From Panopea generosa (taxonomy: Eukaryota; Mollusca; Bivalvia; Adapedonta; Hiatellidae), in the NCBI GenBank assembly GCA_029582155.1, contig CM055899.1:72221719-72285718 (forward strand): a stretch of DNA of 64,000 bases, written 5' to 3'. The position numbers and the translations under genes were made by a program. Below are positions 1 to 11,327 of the stretch, one piece after another (within the stretch, counting starts at the first letter, position 1; every line of letters begins with the position of its first letter). Below the pieces are notes generated by a model. That model saw nothing but the letters and a program-made list of their open reading frames with translations, searched no databases and was not told the origin of the DNA.

Positions 1-182
1 TTATCTTTATTTCTTAGTCTTTGTTCAAAAGCACGAAATAAGAAGTTTGAAACATTTTTGAAGTCCCCCTGTGGTTATTGATTGACATTTGCAGCAAACA
101 AACGGTGTAAATGATTTTTGGTAAAAATGGAAATTTAATTTTTAATATTTTTTTTTTATCTAATTTAGTATTTTATTTACAG

Positions 183-398
183 AATACACTTATTTGGTAT
201 ATGCATGCATCGTTTTAAGTGTTGTCATTGTCGGCCAACTGCCGTGTAGCATCCTGCTACTGTGGAAATATTGTCATAAACATTGCCGAACTTTGAGACT
301 AAGACAACCAACTACTGACGACTCTGTACGAACACCTGACGAACATAGTCAGGTCGATGAGGCAAATTACTGTAGTGGCGTATCCAACTGTGGATGTC
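183..398 (+). CDS. possible penultimate exon of a single-pass membrane protein
   Basis: An open frame follows an acceptor (TTTACAG, AG at 181-182) and encodes a strongly hydrophobic stretch of about 21 residues (from ACIVLSVVIV to ILLLW). A basic, Cys/His-containing juxtamembrane segment follows (KYCHKHCRTLRLR), then an acidic Ser/Thr/Asp-rich tail. This is the pattern of a type I receptor's transmembrane helix and start of cytoplasmic tail. A donor-like C|GTGAGT lies at 398/399, and joining there to the exon at 854 keeps the frame. Reading through instead reaches a stop at 482-484. The ectodomain would lie left of the window. The family is not recognised. Confidence 0.4.
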
Positions 399-479
399 GT
401 GAGTACTCACATAACAATAGTGCACTTCAAACATTCTTTATGCATCTGTACAACTTCAATAATGCTTATATAGTTCAGC

Positions 480-485
480 AATAAA
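480..485 (+). promoter_or_regulatory. AATAAA poly(A) signal overlapping a stop codon
   Basis: AATAAA overlaps the TAA (482-484) that ends the read-through form of the exon at 183. An alternative isoform could stop and be polyadenylated here instead of splicing to 854. A GT-rich patch follows at about 490-505. Confidence 0.3.
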
Positions 486-853
486 AACAATGTCACATAT
501 GTGTAAAAATAAAGGCGAGAAAATGGAAACATTACATTCGACCAAGCGTTTTTAATATAAGAAACTACATACTGTTTTAAATAAATATCATCAATCATTC
601 TGAAGACAATTAATGAATATATTTATGACATTGTTAAGGTAATATTTGTTAACAATATACAATGCTTATTTCAGTTTTATTCAGAACTTCATAAATGTTT
701 TATCTTTTTATGATCATGAACTTATAATGAAAATAAATAATTTTGTCTGTATGCTCCAAATTCTTCTCTCTTATTAATAAGCATGTCATTAAACGTTGTA
801 CACTCAATGTGTTTAGCTTCCAGCAAAATTTCTCTATTTTCATTATGTTTCAG

Positions 854-987
854 GGATCTATTGCCTGCGTAAACAAAACAAGTCTGATGATGCAACAGAA
901 CCATCAACACCGCTAGTGGATAACAACCAGGGAAGAGAAGTAACAACCAGTGCAGTACAGGAGGCATCACGTGATAACAAGTCTTAA
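854..987 (+). CDS. possible terminal exon, cytoplasmic tail
   Basis: The acceptor TGTTTCAG ends at 853. The following frame (IYCLRKQNKSDDATEPSTP, then a polar tail) runs to TAA at 985-987. Its phase fits the donor at 398/399: C plus GG gives Arg. The composition is polar and acidic, rich in Ser, Thr, Asp and Asn, as expected for a short cytoplasmic tail. No domain is recognised. The link to the upstream exon rests only on phase, splice signals and composition. Confidence 0.33.
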
Positions 988-1834
988 TCATGAATGAAAC
1001 GCCGACAATTTTGTTTCATGCATCGTTCTTAAAAATGTATAATTATAATCTTTGAGATTTCGCTACGTTATTATCATCATATGTTTCCGTATACATCCTG
1101 GGTCAACAAAATTAGAACGTACTACAGTCCACCATGTTGTATAGATGAGCGTTTGCTGATTCTGATGAACTAATCTTTTATTCATTGTTAAAGTAGTATA
1201 GGTCATAAATCAAACTAGTTATGCCCTGTCTAAGACCTACAAACTAGTGGTGACCTGTCTAGGACCTACTTCGTTATAAAAACACGTATTCGTATATTAT
1301 AATGTTACAACTAATTTCTCGTTTAATTGTATCTTTTAAATTATAAAAAAAAAATTTTGTTGAACTGAGTCTATGTGTGTGTAGAGTTTCAATAAGTGTT
1401 TATATAAGAATTTAACATATTTAGATTTAATATAAATTAAGTAACCCCAATCATAAGGATTATAACTCATTAGATTATCCGATAAAAATATAGTTTTCAT
1501 CTTCGCAATATTTAACATTTGATTTAAAATAGTTTCCATCATTAAATCTACCTGCTCAATGACAAGCATTTAGTCAATTAGAAATAATTCAAAAGACATA
1601 CTCGTGTAACCAACAGCAAAGCATTTCCTTTAATTGTTTAATATACACTCAACCCCAAAATAATCATAACAGCTTCGTTTCCTAAATATCTGTTGCATTG
1701 CATATTCAATTGCCTAAAACTATCTATACTGAATGATGAACTTTCAGTTTTTACCATTTAATTGTGAATTAATGCCCGTGCACACACGCAACGCACGAAT
1801 ATTGCGAAACATACGGTTTGTCAACTTTCGGCCT
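988..1834. other. no gene seen
   Basis: AT-rich sequence with only short unsupported frames on both strands. A small repeated phrase (GACCTGTCTAGGACCTAC and variants) occurs around 1,205-1,270. Confidence 0.5.
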
Positions 1835-2149
1835 TTAAATATTGCACATGATAACAACACAAGTTGAGTACAAAAAAATCACAAGACCCGTTAACCAGCA
1901 ACAACAGAAAGATATGCTTAACACAAGAGCTTTTCCACAGCATAAAGCGAGAACAGCCACCCATTCCAAGGTCAACAATGCGTGCAGTGCATAGCAGCCT
2001 GCGGTAACCACATGCAATATTGACTGCGAAAATATAGTAATCCGGCTGTCACTTTTAATCTCCAATAAATCAAAACGCTGTAAAAAATAGATATAGTCCG
2101 AGACCCAGTCTATGACATGTTTTACCGGATAACATAAGTTTTCCAAATA
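1835..2149 (-). CDS. possible exon of a multi-pass membrane protein
   Basis: On the minus strand an acceptor-like ATACAG is followed by a frame of 104 codons ending in TAA. The first third is amphipathic, with aromatic and charged residues (VIDWVSDYIYFLQRF). The remainder holds two or three hydrophobic segments rich in Cys, Leu and Val (TLEWVAVLALCCGKALVL; SFCCCWLTGLVIFLYS). The hydrophobic pattern is more ordered than in chance ORFs nearby, but the family is not recognised and no partner exon was found. It could be a terminal exon or chance. Confidence 0.22.
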   Translation of the reverse strand, partial: YLENLCYPVKHVIDWVSDYIYFLQRFDLLEIKSDSRITIFSQSILHVVTAGCYALHALLTLEWVAVLALCCGKALVLSISFCCCWLTGLVIFLYSTCVVIMCNI

Positions 2150-3023
2150 CTGTATAGTCCAACTATTTCTATGACTTTATATTGAAATGGAAGCAAATCG
2201 AATCTGAACAAGGTGTTGGGAGAAATTTACTTTGATGAACCTGAACCTGAGTAAAATAATGATGAAATTATAAAAAGAAATTAAACTGAAAGTTGATGTA
2301 AGTGTTATGTCTTCTGTCATTTACGGTCTGTAAGAATTGAATCCAAAATATATATTTGGAAAGACTACAATCCTTAAAAGATTTTGGCACATACTGTGAT
2401 GACAACATTTTAATGCAGTGAGCGGATCAAGCCATCTGTTCGTTAGTACCAAGAACTCACCAAAGAATATTATTTATCATGTGACAATGTACTAACAACC
2501 AATCAGCTTCAAGATAAATTGCGTCATGCGAAATATAAATAAGCGGTATTGGGATTTTCTGATTATGTTTCTTTATCACGTAGATGTTATATTAAGTGAT
2601 AAACAAAACGTTGTACAAGGTTATGATGACATTTATTCAAGGGTATGTCCGTCTGTACGTAATAACCTGTATAGACTGTATAGAAGGATAAATCAGTCAC
2701 TATTGGAGTGCAATTGAAAAAATACTCAGACTTGACAAATGTAAAATAAAATTGGGAACCTCTTCATATTTGTGGAAATTTCTTATGACTCATTTGTTCA
2801 ATAGCCATTTGGTAGTTGCAAAGATTCGAGAAATATGTTAATAAAATCGTCTAACTTGAACAAGGACTCGACTTGAAATTAGTTCCATTGATTTACAGAA
2901 TTTAGAACATGTACATGCGCGTACCATGGTATACCCAATTACTCTACTGAGCAGCATTTGAAATCAAGGCACATGTAAATATTTTAAGTTAAAAAGTCAC
3001 CACAAGCAATCATTTATACTTCT
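2150..3023. other. no gene seen
   Basis: AT-rich. One 63-codon ATG frame at 2,526-2,717 (+) has no recognisable similarity and no splice context, so it is not called. Confidence 0.5.
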
Positions 3024-3137
3024 GTAACAGTACGAGTGAAATTTGCAGCCACTCCGGGACTCGAACCTGAGACCCTTCACTAACAGGGTGAATACTGTAC
3101 CGTCTGAGCTAACCGAACCGCTTACATGCATTGATCT
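3024..3137 (-). repeat. tRNA-derived SINE unit, copy 1
   Basis: Read on the minus strand it has a pol III A box (TTAGCTCAGACGGTACAG) and a B box-like GGTTCGAGTCC about 35 nt later. The acceptor stem does not pair, so this is a SINE head and not a tRNA gene. It matches the unit at 3,281 along its length, including the flanking TGTAACA and GACACACTGTGACA-like phrases. Confidence 0.6.
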
Positions 3138-3280
3138 CCTAGTAGGCTACGTACACACTGTGACATATTCCCTCACAAATTTGTAATTCGTCTCCAAATT
3201 TCCATAGAGACCAGAAAATCGTGTGAATGTTTTTCGGAATATATATTTATATAAGTCACACCACCATGTTGGGCGCCATA

Positions 3281-3393
3281 TGTAACACTGCGAGGAAAAT
3301 ATGCAGCCAGTCCGGGACTTGAACCCGGGACCATTCGCTTACAGGGTGAATGCTCTACCGACTGAGCTAACCGAACCGCTTACATACATTTCT
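3281..3393 (-). repeat. tRNA-derived SINE unit, copy 2
   Basis: On the minus strand: A box TTAGCTCAGTCGGTAGAGC and B box GGTTCAAGTCC in a tRNA-like fold lacking a matched acceptor stem. It is a direct repeat of the unit 257 bp upstream, so the two may form a dimeric element or the ends of one short element. Confidence 0.65.
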
Positions 3394-4276
3394 TTCTTAC
3401 GAACACACTGTGACAATTCACATTCTAACCAATTTTCCACCAATAGAATACACACTTTCCCCAAGATGAACATTCACGCCGTGCATGATATAGGCATGTA
3501 TTGTTGATATGAGAACAACATGTTGGAATTAAAATGCAATTTATCAAAAGCATGTTTTATTGTAAGAAGGCGTTACGTATTTGGTTACGTTTACCACCAA
3601 ACAATGTTTGGCTTTCATTTTTGCTTGCCTTGAATATCCAACTTACGCTCCCCATCTATGTGCGTGTGGAAATTTGTAGTGTTTTTTGTAAAAATATTTT
3701 TATTAAATAACTTAGTTCAGGTACCTCAGAAGACTGCAGCACAAAAAAAAATAAAAAAATTAATGAAGAAAGCAGTATTGCAAACATTCTAAGCACTAGC
3801 TAGCTAACAGTATAACACTCTAAAGGTTCTTTAGTCTATAGGTTGCTGTCAATGTCTCTTCAGTGTTACTTGTTAGTTTTTTTGTATATTAATTGTATTT
3901 GTTATATTTTTGTGTATCATTTTTCCTATGTTGATTTCAAAACACTGTTTCCAAATACCCTTGGTCCAAAAGATAATTTCAAGTTTTATTTAATTCTCAT
4001 CGAAAACAATCACTTATTCATTTCAAATTAGTTTTCATTTGATATACACTGGGTAAAAAAAATGACATAATTTAATTTTTATCTTAAATGTGTACAACGG
4101 TGTAGATTTCTATGTATATATGTGTATGTATATGTGTGAATGTTTTTATAATAAATGGAATAATGTACGGATGGATCGGGTAATTTTGTGATAATTATCG
4201 TTAAAGATTGTGTTGGAAAACATTTGGTTATTATGCTATTAAACGTTACAATGTTGTATGTCATTTCATAAATAAA

Positions 4277-4330
<54 letters not shown>

Positions 4331-5036
4331 AATTGTGTATGTAAGTTGTTCGGCTTTATGTTGTCCATCCTTACAACAAGTTATATACAAGTTATGAGTT
4401 TATCAATAGCATATTTGTAAATCTTTTCGAAGTAACGTTCGTCATTGTCGTCGGTCCGTCCGTAGAGTACAGTAAATCACGTACAGTAACCATGTGTTAA
4501 TATATATGGTAATCATTCAAGTAATTTTCGCGTCAAAATATGTAGTTGTCCGTCCGTACAGTAAATATCTGTCAATAGTACAATTGACAACTAGGTAACG
4601 TCTGCTATATGTCGTCGTCAGTTCGCCAGTACAGCAAACCATTTGTTTGACTGAACATTTAAAACACACTTTGTTCTTTCGAAATTGTCAAACCTCTATT
4701 TTTCATATTGATTAACCGATAGTCATTTCTCATAGTCTATATTTTTTTGCTACCGTTTTGTGTAACTGCGTGGAGAATGGAAATCGGAATTTTTAACAAA
4801 AGATCTAATTCAATTATAAAATGTCATGTTTTCAAACAAACCTCATTATTTATGATTGTACTTTTATTTTTGTTTGGACTTAAATGAAATGTAACATATT
4901 ACAGTTATATGTGTTTCTCATTTACCGTGACTGCACTTTAAACATAAAGTTTTCCTTAGTCATTATTTTACTAGTCCTGATGTAAGGCGATATTGCCGAA
5001 AACCCTGGAACGTGTGAAAACTCAAATGAAATACGC
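3394..5036. other. no gene seen; contains a GT microsatellite
   Basis: AT-rich sequence. A repeated phrase built on GTCCGTCCGTA and GTACAGTAA(A) occurs at 4,450-4,640, perhaps a decayed tandem repeat. No coding signal stands out. Confidence 0.45.
4281..4329. repeat. (GT)n microsatellite
   Basis: An uninterrupted TG run of 49 nt. It creates Cys-Val and Thr-His shadow frames on the two strands that are not genes. Confidence 0.95.
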
Positions 5037-5319
5037 AAAGGTCTTTCATTAATTTATTTAAATATTAGGAGCATTCGCACAAAACTTAATTACATCAAGT
5101 ATTATTTGCTTGATTTTTGATATTCTATACTTTACAGAGACCCTCCTTAATGACGACATTAAGAACGAATCTCTTTTACTGGACGGGTTTTCTGACCTAT
5201 TGCGACTGGACAAGACTGCATTCTCAAGTGGACTGTTGACTTATGTTTCAAATAAATTAGTTGGTAAACGATTGACATGTTTAGACAATCCATCTACATT
5301 TAAAAACAAACTTCTGTGA
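5037..5319 (+). pseudogene. LINE (non-LTR retrotransposon) endonuclease fragment
   Basis: The first frame reads SLIYLNIRSIRTKLNYIK, the usual N-terminal block of the apurinic-type endonuclease of non-LTR retrotransposons. A second frame from 5,110 continues with the TETLL block and then LLLDGFSDLLRLDKT and GLLTYVSNKL, matching the order of conserved segments in these endonucleases. The reading frame shifts at about 5,110-5,118, and neither the rest of the endonuclease nor a reverse transcriptase follows. It is a dead fragment of a jockey/CR1-like element; the clade is not determined. Confidence 0.7.
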
Positions 5320-5887
5320 TAGTAATATAGATTATGAGCGAACCGGCGCAATTTTCCCATCCCTCAAATGACCAGCTCGCACAAGTTCGTTGGTCATTCC
5401 AGACGACAGCAAAATTTCGTCGATTTACCCATTATCTATACTTCTACTACCCAAATGTTTTTTTAAAAACCATCTTGTAAAATAAATCGTTAACATCATA
5501 ACAAGACAAACTGATTTTATCTATTTTATAACTAATTAGAATATGTTTTTCCGACTTAATAATTTTCATTGAGTTATGGCATTGTTCTTTAGAGAATAAA
5601 ATATTTCTATAATTTTCAAATTTAATATCATTTTTACCACACATTTTTTAATACCCTTACATCTTTTAGCCTCCTTGCCGCTAGACAGGACATAAAAGTA
5701 TAATTTACTTCTCTACTCAACAAACTCGCTTATAGGTATTCCAGCCGTTTCATCTTTCATTTTTGCAATTACAATTCATTCATTTCAAAGAAACCCTCAT
5801 AAATATCCTTGGTTTCTACTTCGTAACAGAGCGAGTCCGTATCTGTAAATAAAAGAGAAGTCGAACTTCCATACCTCCTCCTGATAG
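5320..5887. other. no gene seen
   Basis: AT-rich spacer between the LINE fragment and the LTR element. A 65-codon minus-strand frame at 5,447-5,644 is low complexity and not called. Confidence 0.4.
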
Positions 5888-6334
5888 TGTGTTAATATCA
5901 GTCAGCCAACATGTTACTAATGCTTACCATTAACCCCAGCATGTTTCTAGAAAGTGGCATAATTTAAACCTTTCGTGTGTAGTTTGGTGAGTTGACCGGT
6001 GTGTTCCATGGACCACATGTGCTGCCATGCTCTAACCAGTCAAATGTCCACATGAAAGGGCCCGTGCGTATTTTCAGTGGCGGGGGATGATAATGAAAGT
6101 TTAATTGATTTGTTTACTAGTTACAGCTCCATTAAATGTCACAGTGAAATATTGTTGTATGTGGTGCCGTGCCTATATAAACTAGGCGTTTTGACCAGAG
6201 AGGGCAGTCTCTTACGGAGTGGCACTTTGGTCTGTCGCTTGGCACATTGCTATCTATTGCTAAGAGTTAAAGTACTGTTTGTAAAACCACGTGTTTGTCT
6301 TAAGTAATTGTCATAGTAGTACATAGGGTAACGT
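5888..6334 (+). repeat. candidate 5' LTR
   Basis: The segment begins TGTGTTAATA and contains a promoter-like CTATATAAAC at about 6,174. It lies directly before a PBS-like TTGGCGCC and the gag-like region. The left edge is a guess, because no matching 3' LTR was recognised to define it. Confidence 0.4.
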
Positions 6335-6503
6335 TTTGGCGCCTCAGACAAGGATTTTCAACCCTGGGATTAGCGTCGCGGAACACAACGCAATAAAAAG
6401 GTTAGTGGTTTACATTGCTTTACTTAAATTCGGTCCGTTTGGCAACTGCGATTCATGATTTAATTAAAAATTATTTAAAAAAACAAATAAGTAATATTTT
6501 AAC

Positions 6504-7020
6504 ATGGCTGAGCAAGTTGCACAACAAATGTCCAACCTGACATATCGATTAGAGATTCAAACACAGGCAATACATGGTGCACAGACAGAGACCTTGGGAA
6601 TACAAGGGGTGTTTTATTCAATTAAACCCTTTGACGGCTCGTCAGCGAGCTCGTTTAAAGACTTGGTAAAATCCCTAGACAAGTATGCATTCCTGCATAA
6701 CACAAAGACCAAAGTCCGTTACGGACTATATTAAAAGGGTACTAGACAGGAGGCATGACGGGGCATGGGAACAGTTAAAAACTGAGTTAGCATCTAGGTT
6801 CTCGGACGTGACCGACATGTCGCACGCGTTTTCGCTATTAGGCAAAACTAAGCACCTGGAGAAAATATTCAGCTGTACGCTGAACGACTATCAAACCTCG
6901 CTGAAGAGGCATACACTGAACGCAATAGGAATGAACAAGTGATACTGAAACAATTAGTTGAATTTTTTACAGACGGACTGACACAAGATTCTATTAGGTA
7001 CAAAGTCATGAGAGAGAGGC
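6504..7020 (+). pseudogene. gag-like region (fossil)
   Basis: Opens with ATG in MAEQVAQQMSNLTYRLEIQT and includes IKPFDGSSASSFKDLVKSLD, the type of 'F.G....F..W/L' capsid-like block seen in Ty3/Gypsy gag proteins. An amphipathic helical region follows. It sits just after the PBS-like site, where gag is expected. Fossil remains only. Confidence 0.6.
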
Positions 7021-7075
7021 CGCGCACGTTAAATGACGCCATTAGAATGGCAATTGAGGAACCTCAGAAAGCGGT

Positions 7076-7387
7076 TTGGTCTTAGGACTAGCTCTAGGGG
7101 ACACTAAGTATCCTGGACGCGCAATTGACAACTATGTACCAATGAAGGTCGACCACGCAAGACCTAAACGACAGTACTATAAGTGCAATAGCACAAGACA
7201 TATGTCAAGATTATGTTCCTCACAGAGAAGGGCTTATGTAAACGTGGTGTCGCAATCTTTTAATAATATGGGTCAGATAGTGAGTTGGGAGTGTGGCAGA
7301 CGAGGCCACATTATGTGTAACTGTCCTGAAGTTGACAGATGGCCTTATTACCCGAGAAATCGAACAGCAGGGAGGCAGGGAATCTAG
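7076..7387 (+). pseudogene. nucleocapsid-like Cys-His knuckles (fossil)
   Basis: Two CCHC-like motifs occur in tandem, around YYKCNSTRHMSRLC and VSWECGRRGHIMCNC, in a basic context. These are the zinc knuckles of gag nucleocapsid. Fossil remains only. Confidence 0.65.
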
Positions 7388-7439
7388 CAAGCTCGAACCA
7401 CTGTTGGGAGGCGAGTGGTTTGGGTAGATACCACCGTAA

Positions 7440-7660
7440 ACCAATAATCAAAATTTATTTGGCGGGGAATACAAATTCTTGTATAATTAATGTGGGGAAA
7501 GCAAAATTAAGATGCCTCCTAGACTCCGGAGCCATGTGTAGCTTAATGCATGAAAGGATCTATAAAACACTTAAGAATAAACCAAGGTTAGAAAACAAAC
7601 AAGTTAACTTGCAGTCTGTAGATGGAAGCTTATTGAATGTTTTTGGGGAGAATTAACTTA
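7440..7660 (+). pseudogene. retroviral-type aspartic protease segment (fossil)
   Basis: The block LRCLLDSGAMCSLM carries the D-S-G form of the aspartic protease active-site triad, in the position expected between nucleocapsid and RT. A related beta-rich segment with NILGHDFL follows. Fossil remains only. Confidence 0.65.
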
Positions 7661-7942
7661 GAATTCGAAATGAAGGGTGAGAAATTAAACCATCCATTTT
7701 ATATTGTATCAGATATGAACAGAAATATACTAGGTCACGACTTTCTCACCGATAACGGGGTTAGGATGTACTTTGATTTAGGGTGCTTATGCATAGGCAA
7801 GACCATTGTTCCATTTGTACCAGACATTAATATTTCATCCATCGTTAGGTTAGCCTCCACTGTAGTATTGAAACCAAACTCTGTGGCATTATGCGAAGAA
7901 ACGACTAAGAGATCCTCCTGTTTAATCACTGGGTAACCATAC

Positions 7943-8800
7943 ATGTTGACAAGCAGTGGTACCGGTTATATGTATAAATTACCAGAATTAGGTGTCGTAA
8001 ACTCTGAAATACAGGTCAGACGACTACCCATTATTGTCACAAATCGGAGTAGTAAAACTGTCAGACTGTGCAGAGGAACAGCAGTCGCGTGTCTTGAGCA
8101 AAAAACGGATATCAAAATTGTCAACAGCATACAGTATACTAATAACTACCTGAAAAATACAGGTACACCGAACGTAGCTAAAAGTTTCAGTGAAGTACAT
8201 TCTCTAATAAACGCGCCTGGGGAACATAAACAAATGATAGCGGAATTGATCTATCGAAATTTAAAGACCGTAGCATTTAGGGAATTAGATATTGAAAAGA
8301 CGGACATTTTAAAAATGAGAATCGATACTGGGAATAGTGAGCCAGTAAAGTTAAAACCATATAGAACTCCGTCAAATGACCTCCAGGTTATAGATGTAGC
8401 TGTTGACCAGCTGTTAGCAGCAGGGATTATCAGAAGGTCCCTGAGCCCTTATTCAGCGCCTGTAGTTATTGTTGCAAAAACGATAACACAAAACGGTTGT
8501 GTTCAGACTTCCGCCAATTAAACAAGGTCACAAAGAGCTATAGTTTCCCGCTACCCTTAATCGACTCCGTATTATAAAAACTGGGAAATTGTAAGGTATT
8601 TAGCTAAACTGATTTGATTGCTGGGTCCTTTGCCAAGAAGATGTTGATGAAGATGACAATGCTTGTGAAAAGCCCATCTACTTCCTCTCACATAAATTGT
8701 CACCTACCCAAGCCCGCTGGGCCATTGTGGAAATGAATGCTTTGCTATTGTTTATAGTCTTCAGAGGTTCGATCGCTACCTCAAAGTAGGGTACCAGAGG
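7943..8800 (+). pseudogene. reverse transcriptase and RNase H-related segments (fossil)
   Basis: The block VDQLLAAGIIRRSLSPYSAP is the typical start of the Gypsy RT domain, after the 'PYR.P' linker (KLKPYRTPSND). Near 8,660-8,790 lies a segment resembling the RNase H-proximal block of Gypsy pol (IYFLSHKLSPTQARWAIVE). Fossil remains only. Confidence 0.65.
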
Positions 8801-9046
8801 GGATCATGTAAAATAAAGCAGAAGGCGACGCAGAAATCGATATTAGCGACCGCGCGTATTGTGTAAATATGACAAATACGTCAAAAATCGACCCTTCACA
8901 ATACTCGCACGCTGAATTACCGATATTAGAAGAAGTTTGAAAACCAACACTAGTGGGTCTTGATATGAGATCTGAGCAAGAGAGGGATAAAGAAATTCCA
9001 ATTAAGCGAAGAGAAAGCTAATAAAACAACATCACGAAATGTCGTC

Positions 9047-9960
9047 GTGCTAGACGAAATACTGTATTTCCTATCTCAAGCAGACGGTGACGTTGTAATA
9101 ACAATATATGTCCCACACCACTTGACAGATGAACTAATTAGGTGTTATCACCATTTAGTTCATGTGGGGGTTGATAAAACAGCAGATTCTATCCATACAA
9201 AGTATTACTTTCCTAACCTATATAAACGGGTAAACAAGGACGTTAATGAATGTGACAGCTGCCAACAGCTAACGATTCAACCACCAATGAGGGAAACAGA
9301 GATAAACCTTATCCATTTTCAAAGATCGTCGGGGACGTTTGTGGACCACTACCCACCTCTTTATCGGGGAATAAGTATATTTATACTGTGATATGCAGTT
9401 AATCGGGATACCTTGAGGCATATGCCCTCCCAGATAAGACAGCGGCGTCAATATTACACGAACTCATTGGTGAGATATTCCTAAGACACACCTTTCCTCT
9501 CGTTTATGTCTCAGATAATGGTGCTAAGTATCAGGACAGGAAGTTGGTGGATACACTTACAAAGCTAAATATTAAGTGTATTACTACGTCCGCTTATAAC
9601 CCCCAAAATACAGTCCCACTAAATGGGATTTATATTTGAACCAAGCATTAGCGGGATTGCGCATGACTGTAAACGAGTCGACAAAAATCGCGTCGTTAAA
9701 TTTACTATATGGCCGCGACGCGGCTCTCCCGATAGATGTAATACTGAAACGTAGGCGGAAATACCATGGCACAGACGCACACAAAATTGCCATACAAGAA
9801 CAACATAAGGCATTTACGAAATTTTATCATAGGATGAAGAAATTAAAAAGAAAGAGGGCCGACAAGGCTGACAAAACATGTAGGGATATTGACTTTAAGG
9901 TAGGAGACGCGATATACTTAAAGTCAGTTAGATGATAAACTAGTGAGACCCACATAAGGC
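9047..9960 (+). pseudogene. integrase-like region (fossil)
   Basis: An HHCC zinc-binding pattern is visible (CYHHLVHVGVDKTADSIHTK, then CDSCQQ), typical of the integrase N-terminus. A core-like region and a basic C-terminal stretch ending in KVGDAIYLKS follow, the usual late-integrase block of Gypsy pol. Fossil remains only. Confidence 0.65.
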
Positions 9961-9977
9961 CTGCAAATATAGAAAAA

Positions 9978-10400
9978 TTGGGATATTCCATTAAACGAAA
10001 TGGGGTGCCCACAGCGCAAGGATGTTTACGCAGTACGCCTGAAACTAGTGACGTAGAACCCGAGACTAGCAGTGACTCGGGAGATGAGCCACTGACTTAC
10101 CTGACCCGGAGGTACTGTAGGGTTAGGTCAGATTCATCAGGTGAAAGTGATGTCCCTTTGGTGGAGCTTGCGCAGCGAATAAAGGACCGCAATAGTAAAA
10201 TAAAAAGGGACAATCGGTCGACAAGCGGCTAAGACTCAGACGCTGACATGCAGTCAGTTAAGTCGGACGATACTTATAAGTCCGCAGAATCACAGGTACA
10301 GTGTGTATCTGACGATGAATGCGATAATGAACGCGATACCGTAGGTGACTCGGGTTTAGATAACTCTAACAAGCAACTGATGAACATAATGGCGTAATTA
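9978..10400 (+). pseudogene. acidic Ser/Asp-rich tail region of the LTR element (fossil)
   Basis: Low-complexity acidic sequence (for example VEPETSSDSGDEP and DSSGESDVP) follows the integrase region, suggesting a disordered tail. No family is recognised. Confidence 0.35.
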
Positions 10401-10518
10401 AGAGCGGCAGTAACAAGGGAATTGGGATAGTCAACCCATTGTGCCCCTCAGATAATAATAATCATAAGGTCAAAGGGCTATCTAGCCACGCTTAGTGAGG
10501 AGGGCATGGGAGCTTTGA

Positions 10519-10731
10519 GTGGGTGGGGTCTCTTTTTATAGGATGGACTTCCCATACTTAAGGAGAATGATAGACTTACTAGGGCGCCTTATATTCCTTG
10601 GTCAACCCTTCGAGGCGGCAAATATGATAGCTGCTCTCGACCCCTTAAGTATGACAGCATTAGTACAGTTGACGTACTACTTCCAGAACGACTATTTATT
10701 TAGGCATGTCATGTCGCACGCCTACGACTAG
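10519..10731 (+). pseudogene. helical accessory ORF remnant in the LTR element
   Basis: About 70 codons rich in Leu, Met and Ala (for example FEAANMIAALDPLSMTALVQ) lie between the integrase region and the RING-like segment. Not recognised. Fossil remains only. Confidence 0.3.
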
Positions 10732-10922
10732 GACAGACTGGTGGCGCTGCTCTTGGAGGTTGGTCATATATCGGGTCTAAGATCGACAGAGGCAGGGGAG
10801 GTTATTAATCTGCTCCTCTAGCGCTACGACACGGGGCTAGACAAAGCGGGGATTATCAATTTAGTAGAAGAAAGCGAGCAAGAGGTGGTGTTGGAAAACA
10901 ACAATGTAGAGCTGGGTAGCCG

Positions 10923-11258
10923 TTGTTATACATAGTCACCGGCAAACTCGTGCATAAAGAAGCGAAGATAAAATATGCTAGGTCGCTGGTTTGTCTAGTC
11001 TGTTGCCAGGCCATGTATCCACATGCCTTGCTGTATAGGTTACCGTGCTGTCGTTCAAGGGCGCATCCAGACTGCCTACCACAGGGGGCATACTCTATAT
11101 GTAAACTGTGTAACTGTTATTACGACTCTAGTGACCGACCAGACCTAACGCTTGAGATATTGCATGAGTTTTTTGGCCGAATGGGGTTAATTAACTCCAA
11201 TAAGTTGGAGGAGGAAAAGACAGGTCTATGTTTAGTGATGCATAGACTGATCTATTAA
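10923..11258 (+). pseudogene. RING-like zinc-finger ORF remnant in the LTR element
   Basis: The frame contains CLVC, then CC and H..C spaced like a cross-brace finger (RLPCCRSRAHPDCLPQ), then CKLC, all within about 45 residues. This fits a RING- or PHD-like finger more than a retroviral zinc knuckle. Such a domain is not a standard part of Gypsy pol or env, so it may be an accessory gene or a captured host segment. Fossil remains only. Confidence 0.45.
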
Positions 11259-11327
11259 GTGAATGTATTTTTAATACTATATGAGTTCTCTATGTCGAAC
11301 TCTAGGTGGCTACTCACTTTTGTCATA

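Noticed and set aside
3303-3385. A tRNA gene, or the ORF reading through it
   Set aside because: A and B boxes are present on the minus strand, but the acceptor stem does not pair and a second divergent copy lies 257 bp away, so it is a SINE unit. The + strand frame over it is antisense to the tRNA-like part.
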